Positions 11,153 through 23,600 of a DNA stretch of 64,000 nucleotides are shown here, piece after piece (positions within the stretch are counted from its first letter, which is position 1; every line of letters starts with the position of its first letter). This DNA comes from Yamagishiella unicocca (lineage: Eukaryota; Chlorophyta; Chlorophyceae; Chlamydomonadales; Volvocaceae), in the NCBI GenBank assembly GCA_003116995.1, contig BDSL01000010.1:496001-560000 (forward strand). The letters are read 5' to 3'. The notes under the pieces are model-generated. The model was not told the origin of the DNA. It did no database searches and saw only the letters and a program-made list of their open reading frames with translations. The translations under genes and the position numbers were made by a program.

Positions 11153-12543
11153 CGGTGTGTGACGGACTAACTAGTGCTACAGCTGCGGGGCTAGCGATTG
11201 GGGCGTCTGTTGCGCGACAGCTGTCGTTTAGAGAGGACCTGTCTTTGTCGATGTCGATGGTGTTGCTGCAAGGATTTTACGAGAGTCGGTGGCGCCCTCG
11301 AGTTGAGATCGCAGGATCTCGCAGGATCTCTTAGGCTGCAGGAAGAGGAGCCCGCTGTCGCTGCTGGGGCTGCTGAATACGGGCTCGAAGCTCCGCGAGA
11401 CGTCGGCCTTCACCGAGCCACAGCCGTGGGGAGATGTGCGTGGATGCCTGCCTCGATGAGAGGGCGGAGTGGAGAGCGGAGTGGAGAACGAAACGTGGTG
11501 GAATTCCACGGAGACGGCGCCCAATCCCCAAGCGCCGCGTGAAGCAAGCGAGGTACTCTGGAGGAGCTCTGGGAGCTACTGATTAAAATGACGTCAGCCG
11601 ACCGGGAAGCTAACACTGTTCTCCGTGGTTGGAGTTCTGGCAATAACGCAGCACACCAGCGCAGCGAGTTCTTGGCAGGCCCCAGGCCTGATCTGGGACC
11701 GGCCGCGGTGTCGTACACGCACCAACCCCCCCCCCAGACCCTCTTCCCCTCATTCGCAAACTACAGATTGTGTAGAAACACAATCGCATTGCGCACGTCG
11801 CTACACACCTCGTCGCTCTGGCCTTTCGCGCGCGAGCGGCCGGTTTCCTAATTACGGCAACAAGCCCTCGGCTTGTCCGATCCCCTCCACTCGTGCAGCG
11901 GTGTACCCTTTCCTGCCTCTGCGCCAACGTCGCGAGAAACTAAAATAAAAATAGAATACCGGTACCCAACCATATGACGGGCTAAAGCGAATACCACCCC
12001 TGCAAAATCAAAAACCCGTTGTTGGGATTGCCGTAGGTCCGCCGTTTTCAGGCGTTGGCGCGTCGCCGCGGCGTTCATTGGCCGGAGCGATCGGCCGCGC
12101 CGTCCATCTGTGTCAGTCATTCATGTCGTCCTGGACTTCGCCCCAAAACCGAACGCCAACGCCAACGCCAACGCCAGCAAAACCGGACACCAACGCCAAC
12201 GCCAGCACACCGCCGCTACGTCGCGCCATCCCGCTGCACATGAAAACACGCGCTTCTGCTTCACGGGTCATATTGATAACCGAACTCCTGTTGACAGCTT
12301 CACACAGTTTACTGTAGGGATGCCTGTCCTAACAGTATATGGTGCATTTATACATGTTCCTGCAAGCCTCGCTTCGCGCACGCCGTCTGCCACCGAGCCC
12401 ATCTTCCCGCCGCCCACCTGCCCTGCCCCCAGCTCCGAAACCCCAGCACCACAAACCTCCAGGCCCGGCTCCCTCTCCTCCAACCGAACGCTGCCGTTTG
12501 GATTTGTTTGTAAACCGTTTTGTCGTACGTTTTACGTTTCTGC
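11153..12543. other. Intergenic region
   Basis: Upstream region of the ubiquitin-like gene and the 3' flank of GT90 copy 2. Short CGCCAA-type hexamer repeats occur at about 12140-12215. Several open frames exist on both strands but none has splice support or recognisable similarity. Confidence 0.5.
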
Positions 12544-15500
12544 CTAGGCTTGCAACGGTAAGAGCGTCAGAAGCTTCTGGACGTCCACGAAGCCCGGCGC
12601 GAAGCGGCGCAAACGGCCCACCTTGCCTGGGGATCCCTCCACCAGCCCATTGAATCGCTGAACGAAGGCGGGAAGGGCCGGCCCGAACAGCCCGTTGTAT
12701 TCGTTCAGCGCGCGTACGGCGTAACGCACCTGCGGCAGTTGGGGGTTGGGCGGTTGGCGGTCAGTGCTCGCATGCGATGGGTGCGATTGGTGGGGGGGGG
12801 GTCACGGCGGCGGCGGCGGCCACTGTTGAGGTCCGGTTGCAGGAGCACTGGAGGCCCCTTCACACACACACACCTCTGCCACCGGGTCTTCTCGCCACCC
12901 CTCTGCCGCCCCGGTCGACGTCCCTCCCCCCTCCACTCCCCCCCCACCTTGCCGTCCGTGGTGAGGTACTTGGCACAAAAGTGCTGCGAGCTGTTGGCGA
13001 GGAGCCGCAGCTCGCCGTCGCGGGAGGGGTCCTGCGGGGGGTGGGAGGGAGAGAGCGGGGAGGGGTGGGAGGGAGAGAGCGGGGAGGGGTGGGAGGGAGA
13101 GCGCGGGGAGGGGTGGGAGGGAGAGCGCGGGGAGGGGAGGGAGGGAGAGAGCGGGGAGGGGAGGGGAGGGAGGGAGAGAGCGGGGAGGGGAGGGGAGGGA
13201 ACCGGGGGGTCGGCATTGAAAAAATAAGCCGAATAGGAATAGGCTGCAGTTGTGAGGGGAGCGGAGGCAAGCCATCTTTGAAAACACAGCTACACGCCGC
13301 ACTCGCAGCCCCAGTCCTTTCCAGCCTTTACGTAATCCGCCAACGTTTCAGCCCTCCTTTACGCCAACGCCAACGCCACGACGACCCGCACGCTGCCCGC
13401 CTGCTCGTCTCGCACTGCCCCTGGCTGCGAGATTGGGCGTCAAGGCCCTCATGGTCCAGCCCGCCGCCCTCGTACGCAGCGCCGTACACAGTGCCGTACT
13501 CACGCTGTACGACTTGATGAGCGGCAGTATCGTCTCCGGCGTGTACTCCAGCACGTGCACCCCCGCCACCAGACTGCGGTAGTAGTACTCGATCCACTTG
13601 GACCGCTGCCGGAGGACCACGCTGTTGGTCTGTACGGCATATGGGCGGGCGGCCAGGGTGGGGTGGGGTGGCCACGTGGAGGGAAGGCGGGGTGGAACCC
13701 AGTGCCAAGCGCAGGGGAGGGGTGAAGGGAAGCGTGGCGGGTGAGGGCGAGAAAACCTGTTGATACAAGGCAGGGGACCCGCGACGACGCCACAAGATAA
13801 GAAGCGAACCCAGGGCACGAGCGCACACGTGAGAAGCTGGAACTGTGGTGACTCGTGCCGCCTGTTCTTCGACGGCAGAGACCTCCGTGCGCACGACACG
13901 GCCTTCCGCGCGTGGCGCACTGACGGGCCTTCCTCTCGTGCTGATCCGTGCACTGGTGTCGAGGTGGGAGCACCAGCCAGCAGCCCTGCCCGCTACCCGC
14001 GCGCTTTGCCTCGCGTTACGGACACGCGTTCCTGCGCTGCCCACCTGCATGATGTGGCAATACCGGTATCCCAAAAAAACACACACCGCGCGTGTTCAAA
14101 TCCTCCTTCATCCCACGTTTCCTGCCCACCCCCCCAACCTGCATGATGTGGCCCATCCTGCTGGCGGACACGTGGCCGTCCGCGTTGACCAGGAACTTGT
14201 ATTCGGCGTGTTTGGTGATACCCACGTACTCCCGCTGTCGGGGCGGCAGGTCGGCGAGCGGGCTGAGATCAGGGAGCGGAGAGGCACTTCGCTAATCCAA
14301 CGCGGAAGTACTGTACGGCATGTAATGTACGGCACATGGCCTCTAGGCCGGCGGCCCCGTATGGAGGCCAGCGAAACGACCGTAAAGCGCCGCGCCGTAC
14401 AGTGCCGCGGCAGCAGCACGCTTACACCAGCTAACGCCAGCGAGCGGCCAAGCGGCCGCACTTGCGCAGTAGTACGACAATAACGTCACGTCACGTGGTG
14501 TACTGCATGCGCCGTACGCACATTGAACGCTGCCGGCATCTTGAAGCCCTTCTTCTTGTTCCTGCAGAACCCCGCGTCCAGGTAGGGTGCCCCCTCGGGT
14601 GTGGCACTGAGGTTGGCCAGCTGCACCCGCACGCAGTGCTCGCTCATGGTGGACTGCGGGGCGCAGCGGCGGGGTCGGGTCGGGGTGGACGAGAGGGGGA
14701 AGAGGGAAGGGGGCCAGGTGGCAGGGCTTGTTTAGGACACACGAGACACACGCAGTAACTAATCACTGTAGCGCGTGGCGGCGGGTTTGGTGACAGGGGG
14801 TGCGATGTACCGGTATGGAGAAAGTGGTCACACCGTCTCCGGCCCCTCGTTTCGCCCTCGCAGGCCCCTCCTCGCCTGCATCGTCGCCCGCAGCAGCGCG
14901 CGGGGGTCCTTTGCGCTCCAGGGGTGGAATATGAGTCGGTTGTACGAGTGGCCCATGTGCGGCAGCAGCACGTCGCTGTCAACGCTCCTGCGCGGGGATA
15001 CGAGCGGGACGAGGCGGGGGCCACCAGGAGAGGAGTGAGGCAAGACGACGTGAGATGCGTGGAGCTTAAGTCATGGGCCGCGGGTCTGCATACCCGATTG
15101 GTTTCCAGACGCTTTCCTATGGAAATGCCACTTCAAACCTCCCGTGTAAGTGTCGCTTCAACTTTCCTGTGTGTGTCCCCTTAACAAGGTAACGATATCC
15201 GGTACACATTTGCACGCCAGGGCCGGGGCCGGTGATGCCAGTCGCCGGCTGCTGCTGCTGCTGGAGGCGGTTGCAGGGCGGCGGACGCCGCGATAACTAC
15301 CTACTGCTGACGCAGCGTTGCCTGATCCTCCTGCCGGCAGCTCGGCAGCTCAGCACCTCCCCACCCCTGGGTCCTCATGGTATCGACACCCCCCCCCCGC
15401 GCACCTGTTCTTTGTGTGGCTGTAGCGCTTGTGCATCGAGAAGACGGGTACGTGGCAACCGCCAACGGTGCGGCAGATGGGCGTGTCGTGCACGTTGTGC

Positions 15501-17039
15501 GCAAACAGCGTGTCGGGCAGCTGCAGCCCCAGCCGCGAGGAGACGGCAGCCAGCACCCACAGGTTCTGGTGCACCTGAGTAGCGCCCAGCGAGAGCAGGT
15601 GGCGGCGGCGGCGGCGACAGGTCAGGGTAATGCGAATGTCACGTCAAAGGACCCCGATGAGGGAAATTGTCGGCAACAGAAAACCTAAAACCCTTATGAC
15701 GCCGTATTGACGGTGGAGGTGGCGCCTGCAGCGATGGTGCCGCCTACCCTACTACCAGCCCGGGGCGGCGGTGCTGGGAACCCCCCCTGACCGCCCTCCC
15801 AGCCACCCGCCGCTCTGCAAACCCGTCCGCTCCCTAGCGGCCCGGCCCCTCGCTCCTTTGGTCCCCTCCCTCTTCCTCGCCGTACAGTGCCGTACGACTG
15901 TACGGCCGCAGGCTGCGCACCCGCTTGCGCATGTAGCGATCCATCTCGGTTGCCATGTAGAGGTAGATCCGGTTCTTGCGGATCATTACGATGACCACAT
16001 GGTTGCGCCGCCATGAGCTGAGGAGTGCGATCAGCTGGACGGCCAGATGCCGCAACGTGTAGGGGCGACCGGCCTGACGACGGTGTGTATTGAGACGGCC
16101 GGGGAGAGGGGGGGCAGCGCCCAGGGTTACGGTGCAGGATTCCAACCCACAGAGGCCCCGACCCCCTCTCGTAAGGCCCTCCTCTTTCCTCCTGCCAGCC
16201 CCCGGCAACGGACGCAACCCACCTTGGCCACGTGGTCCCGGAACTTTTTGAGGTCGTCCATCAGGTTGTCCCTGTACGGCATGTACGCGGTTGTTCGTGT
16301 ACGGTATGTAGCAGCAAGCCGTGACAGCCGTTTCGTACGGGGGTACGGCATGACACTGGTGCGTGCGAGGGCAGCACGAGCGGCCTCCTGGACACGTCGT
16401 GGTAACGGAGGTTGCCACCAGGTGGCCGCCGAAGCCCCTTGCATCGCACATACACACATCATCCCCCTCGACCCACCCCAAGCCTTCCTACCAATGAACA
16501 GACCCCACTGCCCATTGGCCGGTTGCGAAGAACCGTCGACAGCCCTCCGCTGCCTCGCTCGTCGCACGCCACCGATGCTGCTCATGGACAATGACTAGTC
16601 CATGAACCCCGCAGAGTCTGGTAATCCAGTTTCATTTGTATGACATTGTGATGGGAACTCTTCCCCCACTTCCGTTTCATCTTGGCTGTGCGGGCGAACC
16701 TATCGCCACAAAACCCTTAACCACTTTGTGCGCTGTGTAAGGCAGCGTCGGTCGCTACCTTACCGGAAAATGGGTTCCCAGTCAGCCTCTTCAATGGCGG
16801 GCTCGTAACCAGGAGGTGGCTCCTTCAGGATGATTGTTTCCTGAGAGGCGGGCCATGCTCGTCCGCGTCGGTAAACAAGGACTCAGTTTGTGCAGCCTGC
16901 TCCGAGATCGCACCTTGTCAACTACTGTATCCAGAAACGGCAGGTCGGCTAGCTTGATGTTCGGGACCGGTTCACCAGGCTCGATTGTTGCCAGAAACAT
17001 GGACGCCACAAGCATAAGCGCTCGCGCCGTGCGCGACAT
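12544..17039 (-). CDS. GT90/CAP10-domain glycosyltransferase, copy 2 (complete)
   Basis: Eleven exons on the minus strand: 17039-16914, 16840-16764, 16271-16223, 16073-15921, 15574-15405, 14987-14834, 14653-14522, 14291-14139, 13629-13504, 13031-12948 and 12729-12544, for 469 aa. The leader (ALMLVASMFLA) suggests secretory-pathway targeting. CAP10/GT90 landmarks occur in order: LPDTLFAHNVHDTP, PVFSMHKRYS, the LANLSA and DAGF block, EYKFLVNADGHVSASRMG (the family's K-Y-L-x-x-D-G-x-x-x-S-x-R core), and VVLRQRSKWIEYYYRSLVAG with VHVLEY (matching the L-P-x-x-H-Y region). A terminal helical exon ends at a TAG at 12544. The substrate is unknown. Divergent from the ODA10-like gene; a TATA-like TATAAT lies just upstream of the ATG. 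Introns carry a long polypurine minisatellite and a duplicated splice-donor segment. Confidence 0.92.
13030..13202. repeat. Polypurine minisatellite in GT90 copy 2 intron 9
   Basis: An almost pure purine tract of about 170 bp built from [24 protein letters not shown] units of roughly 23-25 bp with small length variants. Its strand asymmetry and mirror symmetry could allow triplex (H-DNA) formation. Confidence 0.75.
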
Positions 17040-17650
17040 TGATCATCAATCTTGCAGTATTATACACGCGAAGCCATCTGTCTACAACCACTAAGCAACA
17101 TATCAGGCAAGGTGAATTTCGTAGCTTAGCTGCGCACACTGCGCAGCCTCAATACCACAAATCGTGCAATGAAATGCGACGATAAGTACAGCAGCTTGCG
17201 AAGTTAGCACATGATCTAGCTGCCCACAGTTGAGTCTTGAATGGATCATACAGTTGCAGTACTTTACTACTCAGGCGCCGTACCCTGATACTTGCAAATA
17301 GCAGTTTACCCCTTTACCGTTAGCATAAAGCATACACATATGTATTTCCGAATCTATTGCTGCGCTGGTCGAAGGGAATCGCTTTCGTCTTTGACTTAAA
17401 CATAACGAAGCCACCAGGCTGCGAATTAAGGTGCAGTTAGCGTAGAACGACTGGAGGCCCAAAAATTAGCTCAGACGTATAAAAAACTAGGTTGAGACGG
17501 TCCGTTCCCACGGAAAGGCTTGGGGGTGAAGCCGCGTCAATCCTCGCGTAGGCATTTGCGCTGGTCATCTCGAAGCATATCCCTAAGCCATAAGTGGTTT
17601 TGATCTAATGAGTCGCCTGGGGCCGTGAGCGCGGGCCCCATGTGCCCAGT
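17040..17650. other. Bidirectional upstream region of GT90 copy 2 and the ODA10-like gene
   Basis: 611 bp between divergent start codons, clearly AT-richer than the flanks. It has TATA-like sequences on each side: TATAAT on the minus strand near 17060 and TATAAAAAA on the plus strand at 17478-17486. No gene is seen. Confidence 0.5.
17478..17486 (+). promoter_or_regulatory. TATA-like box upstream of the ODA10-like gene
   Basis: TATAAAAAA lies 165 bp before the ATG at 17651, implying a 5' UTR of about 140 nt. Supported by position and sequence only. Confidence 0.35.
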
Positions 17651-20600
17651 ATGAGTAGCCAACGAGCGACACCGACGGCGGGCTCCTCGCGGGGCCCGCC
17701 GTCCGTCTCTTCACCATCAGCACCAGCAGGTCGCTCGCCGAGCGTCTCACGAAGCTCGACCACGCCGCTCAGGGACGCCGCCCGCGGCGCATCCTCCGTC
17801 ACGAGCTCTGTCATGGGGCGCCCGGGTGCGCACACAAGCAGCTCGTCACGGGGTGCGGCAGCAGCATCAGACGTGGATGGCGGGCCGGAGCATGTGGCTC
17901 AGCTGCAGGAGCGGCTGCAGCAACTAGGTGGGTTGAGCTATATGGCTCCGGAAGGAAGAAGAGCCTCGGCGGACCAGGCCGCAAGCCACGGGGTCTCATC
18001 GCCGCCGCGAGGACCGAGGGAACGGGGGCGGAGGCATTGGGGGGCGGCAGGAACGAATCCGAACCCGATGCGCGATCCACCGGCGTGGGCTTGGTTTCGG
18101 AGCGAAACCTAATCCCTACACTTCCCACTCGGCATGTTGTGTTCGGCCGCTTGCGCCAGGGAGGGGAAGGGCGTTGGTCCTGTGTGTGTGCGACGCCGTA
18201 CGGCATGTCCGGGCGTGCTGTCACTCGACGAGGTGTCCACAGCCTGCACGAAGCACGAAGGCCGTTGGTGGGCCTGCCGCCAAGCCTTTGGGTCGGGGAG
18301 GGGGGTGCGAGGAAGACCCGTGGATGCGAGAAAAACCGTATGGAACAGACGCTGGGTTGTTTATAACAGACGTTTCGAGGGTCCGGAGGGGCAGGGGAAG
18401 AGAGCATGCGGCCAAGACGGATCTTAGGGGCGGGGAGTGGCAAAGCGATGGGCGCGGAGGCGGAGGCGGCCTGGTGGCCTGACACAGGGATTGCGATATT
18501 GGAGAAAGCCAGTGGGGCAGCGTCAGTGCAACTGACCCACCGACCCGCGACAGCGCAACACAGCTGCAGCGCATGACCGGCCCGGGAAGGCCGGGAAGCC
18601 TGGGGGGTTTGTAAAGGAAATCCGGGATCCACGAATCCGCGAATCCGGGAAGCCTGGGGGGGGGGCCGAGCGCGTCCGAGGTGGGGCCGGAAGGATGGGA
18701 GGATGGGTGCCTCCGCTTCCGGCCGGATGGGAGGATGGGGGCCTCAGCCTACGGCCGGATGGGCTGCCCGCCGGGAGGCGCAGCTGCGTCTATTGGCATG
18801 TTGCGTGTGTCCTCGGGCTAGTGTCCTCGGTGGTAGCAAAGGCAGCCGCAGCGGCTCGGAGGGACAGTGGGTGGGGATTCGGCAAGGCGTCTGGGGAGCA
18901 GGTCCGCGGGACGCGGCGTGGCGGGAGGGGGGCGGGAGGGCGGAGGGGGGGGCGGGAAGGTGGAGGAGGGGGGCTGGGGCGAGACGGGCAGGGTTAAGCG
19001 TAGGTGTAGCCGCCAGGGTTGACGGGGCCAGACCAGGGAGGTTGAGAGGAAATTAAACTCGCAGGCCGGCACTTAAACAGATATATGATCGAGGGAAAGG
19101 GACGGCACTGGGCCGGACAAGGCTAGGGGCGGGAAGTGGCAAGGACCACAGCCGTGGTCGTCGTGGGTGGGCTAGGACGGGTGCACCCGCCGTAACCCAG
19201 CTGCACTTGGCGCAAGGAACACGAGCCTTAACCCAGCTGCACTTGGCGCAAGGAGCACGAGCTGGGTGGCGGTGGCAAACCCACGGTCCGTTGCTAGAAG
19301 AGGGTAAGGGATGTGGGTCGGCGGAAGCAACGATGGGAGGCATGTGGAGGTGGTCTCAGCCCCACCATCCGCCCCAAGCCGCACCCGCACCCGCTCGGCC
19401 CCAACCCCTCCGTGCGTGCGTGCGGTTTTTTCTGGCATCCACGGGTCTTCCTCGACCCACCCCCCCGTGCGTGCAGAGGCAGAGTCCAAGGCCAGCCAGG
19501 ACAACGCCCAGTGGACTATCAAACAAAACAAGAACACGCTGCTGGCGCTGAAGCAGGCGAGTGCTCGGGTGGCGGGGGTTGCCGGATGTTGCGAGTGCTG
19601 GTGGGCATGGCAGGCCCGGGGGAGTGCCTGCTGGCTCCAGGGAAGGGCGTCTTTGGTGGATGTCCGGTGGGTTGCGAGGAGGACCCGTGGATGCGAGAAA
19701 CACCGTTTAGAACAGATGTCCGGTGGATGGGTGAGTCGGTGGGTGGGTGAGTCGTTGGTGAGTGAGTTGGTGGTTAGGGCGGCGGGTAGCCGTTGCTGCA
19801 TACCCAAGCTATCGAGGGGCCAGGTAGGTGGTGGTGGGGTAATGATGCCCTGGAACACCCCAGTCTGCCGCACCGTCGCCGCTCGCGACCTAACCGTCCT
19901 AACGCCAAACCGCCAACGGCCAACAGGAGAACAAGGACCTGTCGGCGGAGGTGTCCCGACGAGGCGGCAGCACCGAGCTGCAGGTGCGGCTAGCTCAGCT
20001 CTCGGTCTGCGCTCCCGGCAACACGAATGCATGCACGTGAAATGCACAACAAGCACACAATATACTTGCAGCTTAGCGGCGAAGACACACAACCTTACAT
20101 GTTGGTGGGTTCTTTGCTGAAATGTACCCTTGAGTTTTCGGACACGCGTTTGGGTGTGCATGCCAGAGGACTTGGCTTGACTGTCGGAAAACCTGTGGAT
20201 GTGGCCGGAAAAGCTGTGGATGTGGCCCGTCGGCGGGCTGTTAAAGGAAAAGAAACATACTGCTTTGCATTCGCGTTTGGGGCGCAAATGGGGGAACTTG
20301 GATGGCGGCCTGGGACATGGCGGCCTCCTCGCCCTCCCCCCACCGCCCCTCCGCCATCTCCTCGCCCTCCCCCCACCGCCTGCTGACCCGGCCGCAGGGC
20401 AAGCAAGGCACCGCCACCGACGGCGAGCGGGTGGTGGAGCGGTTGGAGCGGCAGGTGCATGAGCTGCGGAGGGCGTACGACAGGGTGGTCAAGGTAAGAG
20501 CTGCGGAGGGCGGTTTGCACGTGTGGCGTGGACGGAATGGTGGGGGGACGGAATGGTGGGGGGACGGAATGGTGGGGGGACGGAATGGTGGGGGGACGGA

Positions 20601-23600
20601 ATGGTGGGGGGACGGAATGGTGGGGGGACGGAATGGTGGGGGGACGGAATGGTGGGGGGACGGAATGGTGGGGGGACGGAATGGTGGGGGGACGGAATGG
20701 TGGGGGGCTGGAGGGCTGGCGCCGCTCTCGGATCGCCGGGTTATAGGTCAAGAGGAAGGGTGAGGATGGTGGTGCCTGCTCCCTCAATCGCCCCGTCTCG
20801 CACCCCAATCGCCCCTCCCTGGACCCGTCCTCCGAAACACACGCGCAGGACAAGAAGACCGCCCTGCAGAAGCTGGACAACCTGCACGACAGCCTCCGGG
20901 TAGGGCGGGGGTTATCTGTACGGTGGTGAGGGGCCACCTCCACAGGTTTCTCGGTAGTCAATCCAGGTGTTCCAGCATGCGCCCACAACATAGGTATCCG
21001 AAGTCCATGCGCCAGCTAGTTTCTACCCCCCACCTCCCAGTTCTCCAGCATGCATCTCAAAACTTCTGTTTTAAACGTTTTTTCGGACATCCACGGGTTT
21101 CCCTCGAACCTCCCATGTCGTGTAACCGGTCCTTCTTACCCCCCACCCCTAGGCCATGCGCCAAGTATCCTGTCCCGTTGCGTAAAACGGTTTTTAAACA
21201 CCCCTAGTTTTTACCCCCCGGTTCTTCTATTGTAACCCCCCCCACCACCACCACCACCACTACCGCCAGGACATGGCCAAGGTGGCTGCCGCGGTGCCCA
21301 CCGCCGCCGCCGCCGCCGCGAGCCTGTTCTCCATGCCTCTCACCGCCAGCCTCAGCAGCGCCCCGAGCGTCTCCGTCATCGCCGCCACCGCCGCCTCGCT
21401 GCCCGCCAACAGCCCTGCAGCCCGGGAGCTGAGGCAGCTGTCGAACCGCCTGGACAAGGCCACCGTCAAGGCCAACGAGGCCTTCAGCATCCGGAAGACG
21501 TACGAGCAGGTAGGCCAGGAGATGGCGCATGCTTTACATCATCTGACCGGGCCTGACGTTCTGTGCGTGTGTGCGTGGGTGTGGGTGCCGTACGGGAGCT
21601 GTCGTACGGCGGGGGATTGTGTGGGATGGCGGGAGCTGCCAGGCTGGCGGGGTGCGCATCCCAAACACACCGCCGGGCCGCTGTCTGCACGTGCTTTCCC
21701 CGACACGCAGCCTCACTTCTCAAGAGCACTTACTCCGTACCTATCCAAACACTTGCGTGCGCTTGTACCAGGGCCCCCTGTACCCCGCCTCATTCCACAT
21801 TACATACCACTGCCCGCCCCCCTTTTTCATGCCACCCCTACAGGTGCTCGAGAAGCTTCGGTTGGAGGAGCCGCTGCTTGAGGGCCGCATCCGGGCGCTG
21901 GAGGAGCAGCGGGCGACCAAGCAGACGGCGCTACAGGTGAGGGGGGATTTGAGAGGAAACCTGAAGGTCGGCACTTTGGATGGGGGCCGGGCATCAAGAC
22001 CTGTTACACGACATGGGTATAATAGCTGGCGCATTGCCTTCGGACACATAGTTGTGGGCGCATGCTAGAGGCATGAAATCTGTCTTTGTTTCCTTTCCGT
22101 TATTGGAACGGAACAAATGAACGTGCGGTTAAAGTAAGGGGGGGTGCACGAGAATCCGCGAATCCACGGCCGACAAACCAAGGGCGGTGAAGATGATGGT
22201 CCAGGGGGGGGAGAGGAAGCGGCCTGGTAGCTGGGGGCAGGTGAGGTCACCCCAGCCCCACCCGCTGCCCTCTTGGTTTCCTTCCAGACCGCCACGCTGG
22301 CAGGCCGCGAGGTCCAGGCGGCCAAGGAGGTGGTCAAGACGACCCATGGGTCGCTGGAGGGGGAGGTGGCGGCCAACCGCGTGCGGCGAGCCCGGGTGCT
22401 GGCCGAGATGCGGGAGAAGGTGCGGGGGGAGGGTAGCGGGACCAGCGGGGCCAGACGGTAGCTCTCGTCGCTCTTCATTGCAGGTGTATGTGCTCCGATG
22501 AACGCCTTCCACGAGGAGTTAACCCGCGACTCCGGGGGCTACACTGCGCCGTTTCTGCCCCTTGTTACCCCGTCCTCCTCGCCCCGCCTCGCCTTGCCCC
22601 TGCCCCCTCGCCTCCTCTGTCTGCCGCTCCTCCCCCTCCTCCTCTGCCCCTCCTCTCCCTCCTCCCCCTCCCGTCTCGGAACGTCTGTTCTAAACGGTTT
22701 TCCTTCGTACACGTGTTTTCCTTGCAATTTTCCTTGCAACCTCCTCCTCCCCCTCCTCCTCTGCCCTTCCTCCCCCTCCCCATCCTCCTCCTTGCGACCC
22801 CCTCCTCCCCTCCTCCCAGGCCTCCACGCTCCAGCAAACGAACCGCGCGCTCATGCAGCGCCAGTTCATCCCCCTGTCGCCTCCCACACCGCACTCCGAA
22901 ACCGACGGCCCCGGCGGGAGGTCCCACGCCAACGGCGACGACGGCGGCGGCGGCGAGGACAGCACTGCCGGGCTGCACCTGTCGGGGGAGCAGGACGACA
23001 TCACCGCGCGGGACCTCGTCATAAAGCTGTGTCGTACGACGGGCGCCAGGCGGGTTTCGGAGCTGGTGGCGCGGATGATGGCGCAGCAGGAGTCGTACGC
23101 CAACCTTGTGGAGATGCGGTCCCAGGCCACAGCGCAGCGGCTGGCGCTGGCGCAGGAGCTGGAGGTACGACAGTCGGGGGGTGGGGGGGTGGGTTTTTTT
23201 TACATAGGAGAATCCGCGAATCCACGCCCGACAAACCAAGGGTGTCGAAGATAGTGGTCCAGAGGAGAGGCGCGGTGGTGGGGGGAAGCTCAGGAGACAC
23301 GGGTTTGAGTCGACGGTCCAGAGGAGAAAAGGCACCACTGGATTGCGGAAAAGGCACTACTGGATTGCGGAAAAGGCACCACTGGATTGCGGAAAAGGCA
23401 CCATTAGGTTGCGGAAAAGGCCGGGATGGGGTTGGGGGCAGAGAAGCGTGGAGGTCTGTCCTGCGAGAGGGTTGAGGGTTGAGAATTGAGGATGCGTGTG
23501 GGGAAAGTGCAGGAGAAAGACAGGGGCAGAGGAAGTGCGCATCCACACAGGCCTACGGGGGCAGGGGACGTTGCGGAGGGCAGCAGGGTGCTGCGCCACA

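Noticed and set aside
12777..13517. Gly/Glu/Arg-rich plus-strand frame
   Set aside because: Antisense to GT90 exons 9-10 and created by the polypurine array between them.
14576..14990. Assembly duplication of the left edge
   Set aside because: The copies differ by scattered substitutions and indels and lie in genes that are clearly diverged elsewhere, so they are real paralogues, though read support should still be verified.
15834..16481. 215-codon minus-strand frame as a single exon
   Set aside because: It reads through introns of GT90 copy 2; the true exon 3 (16271-16223) uses another frame that matches copy 1.
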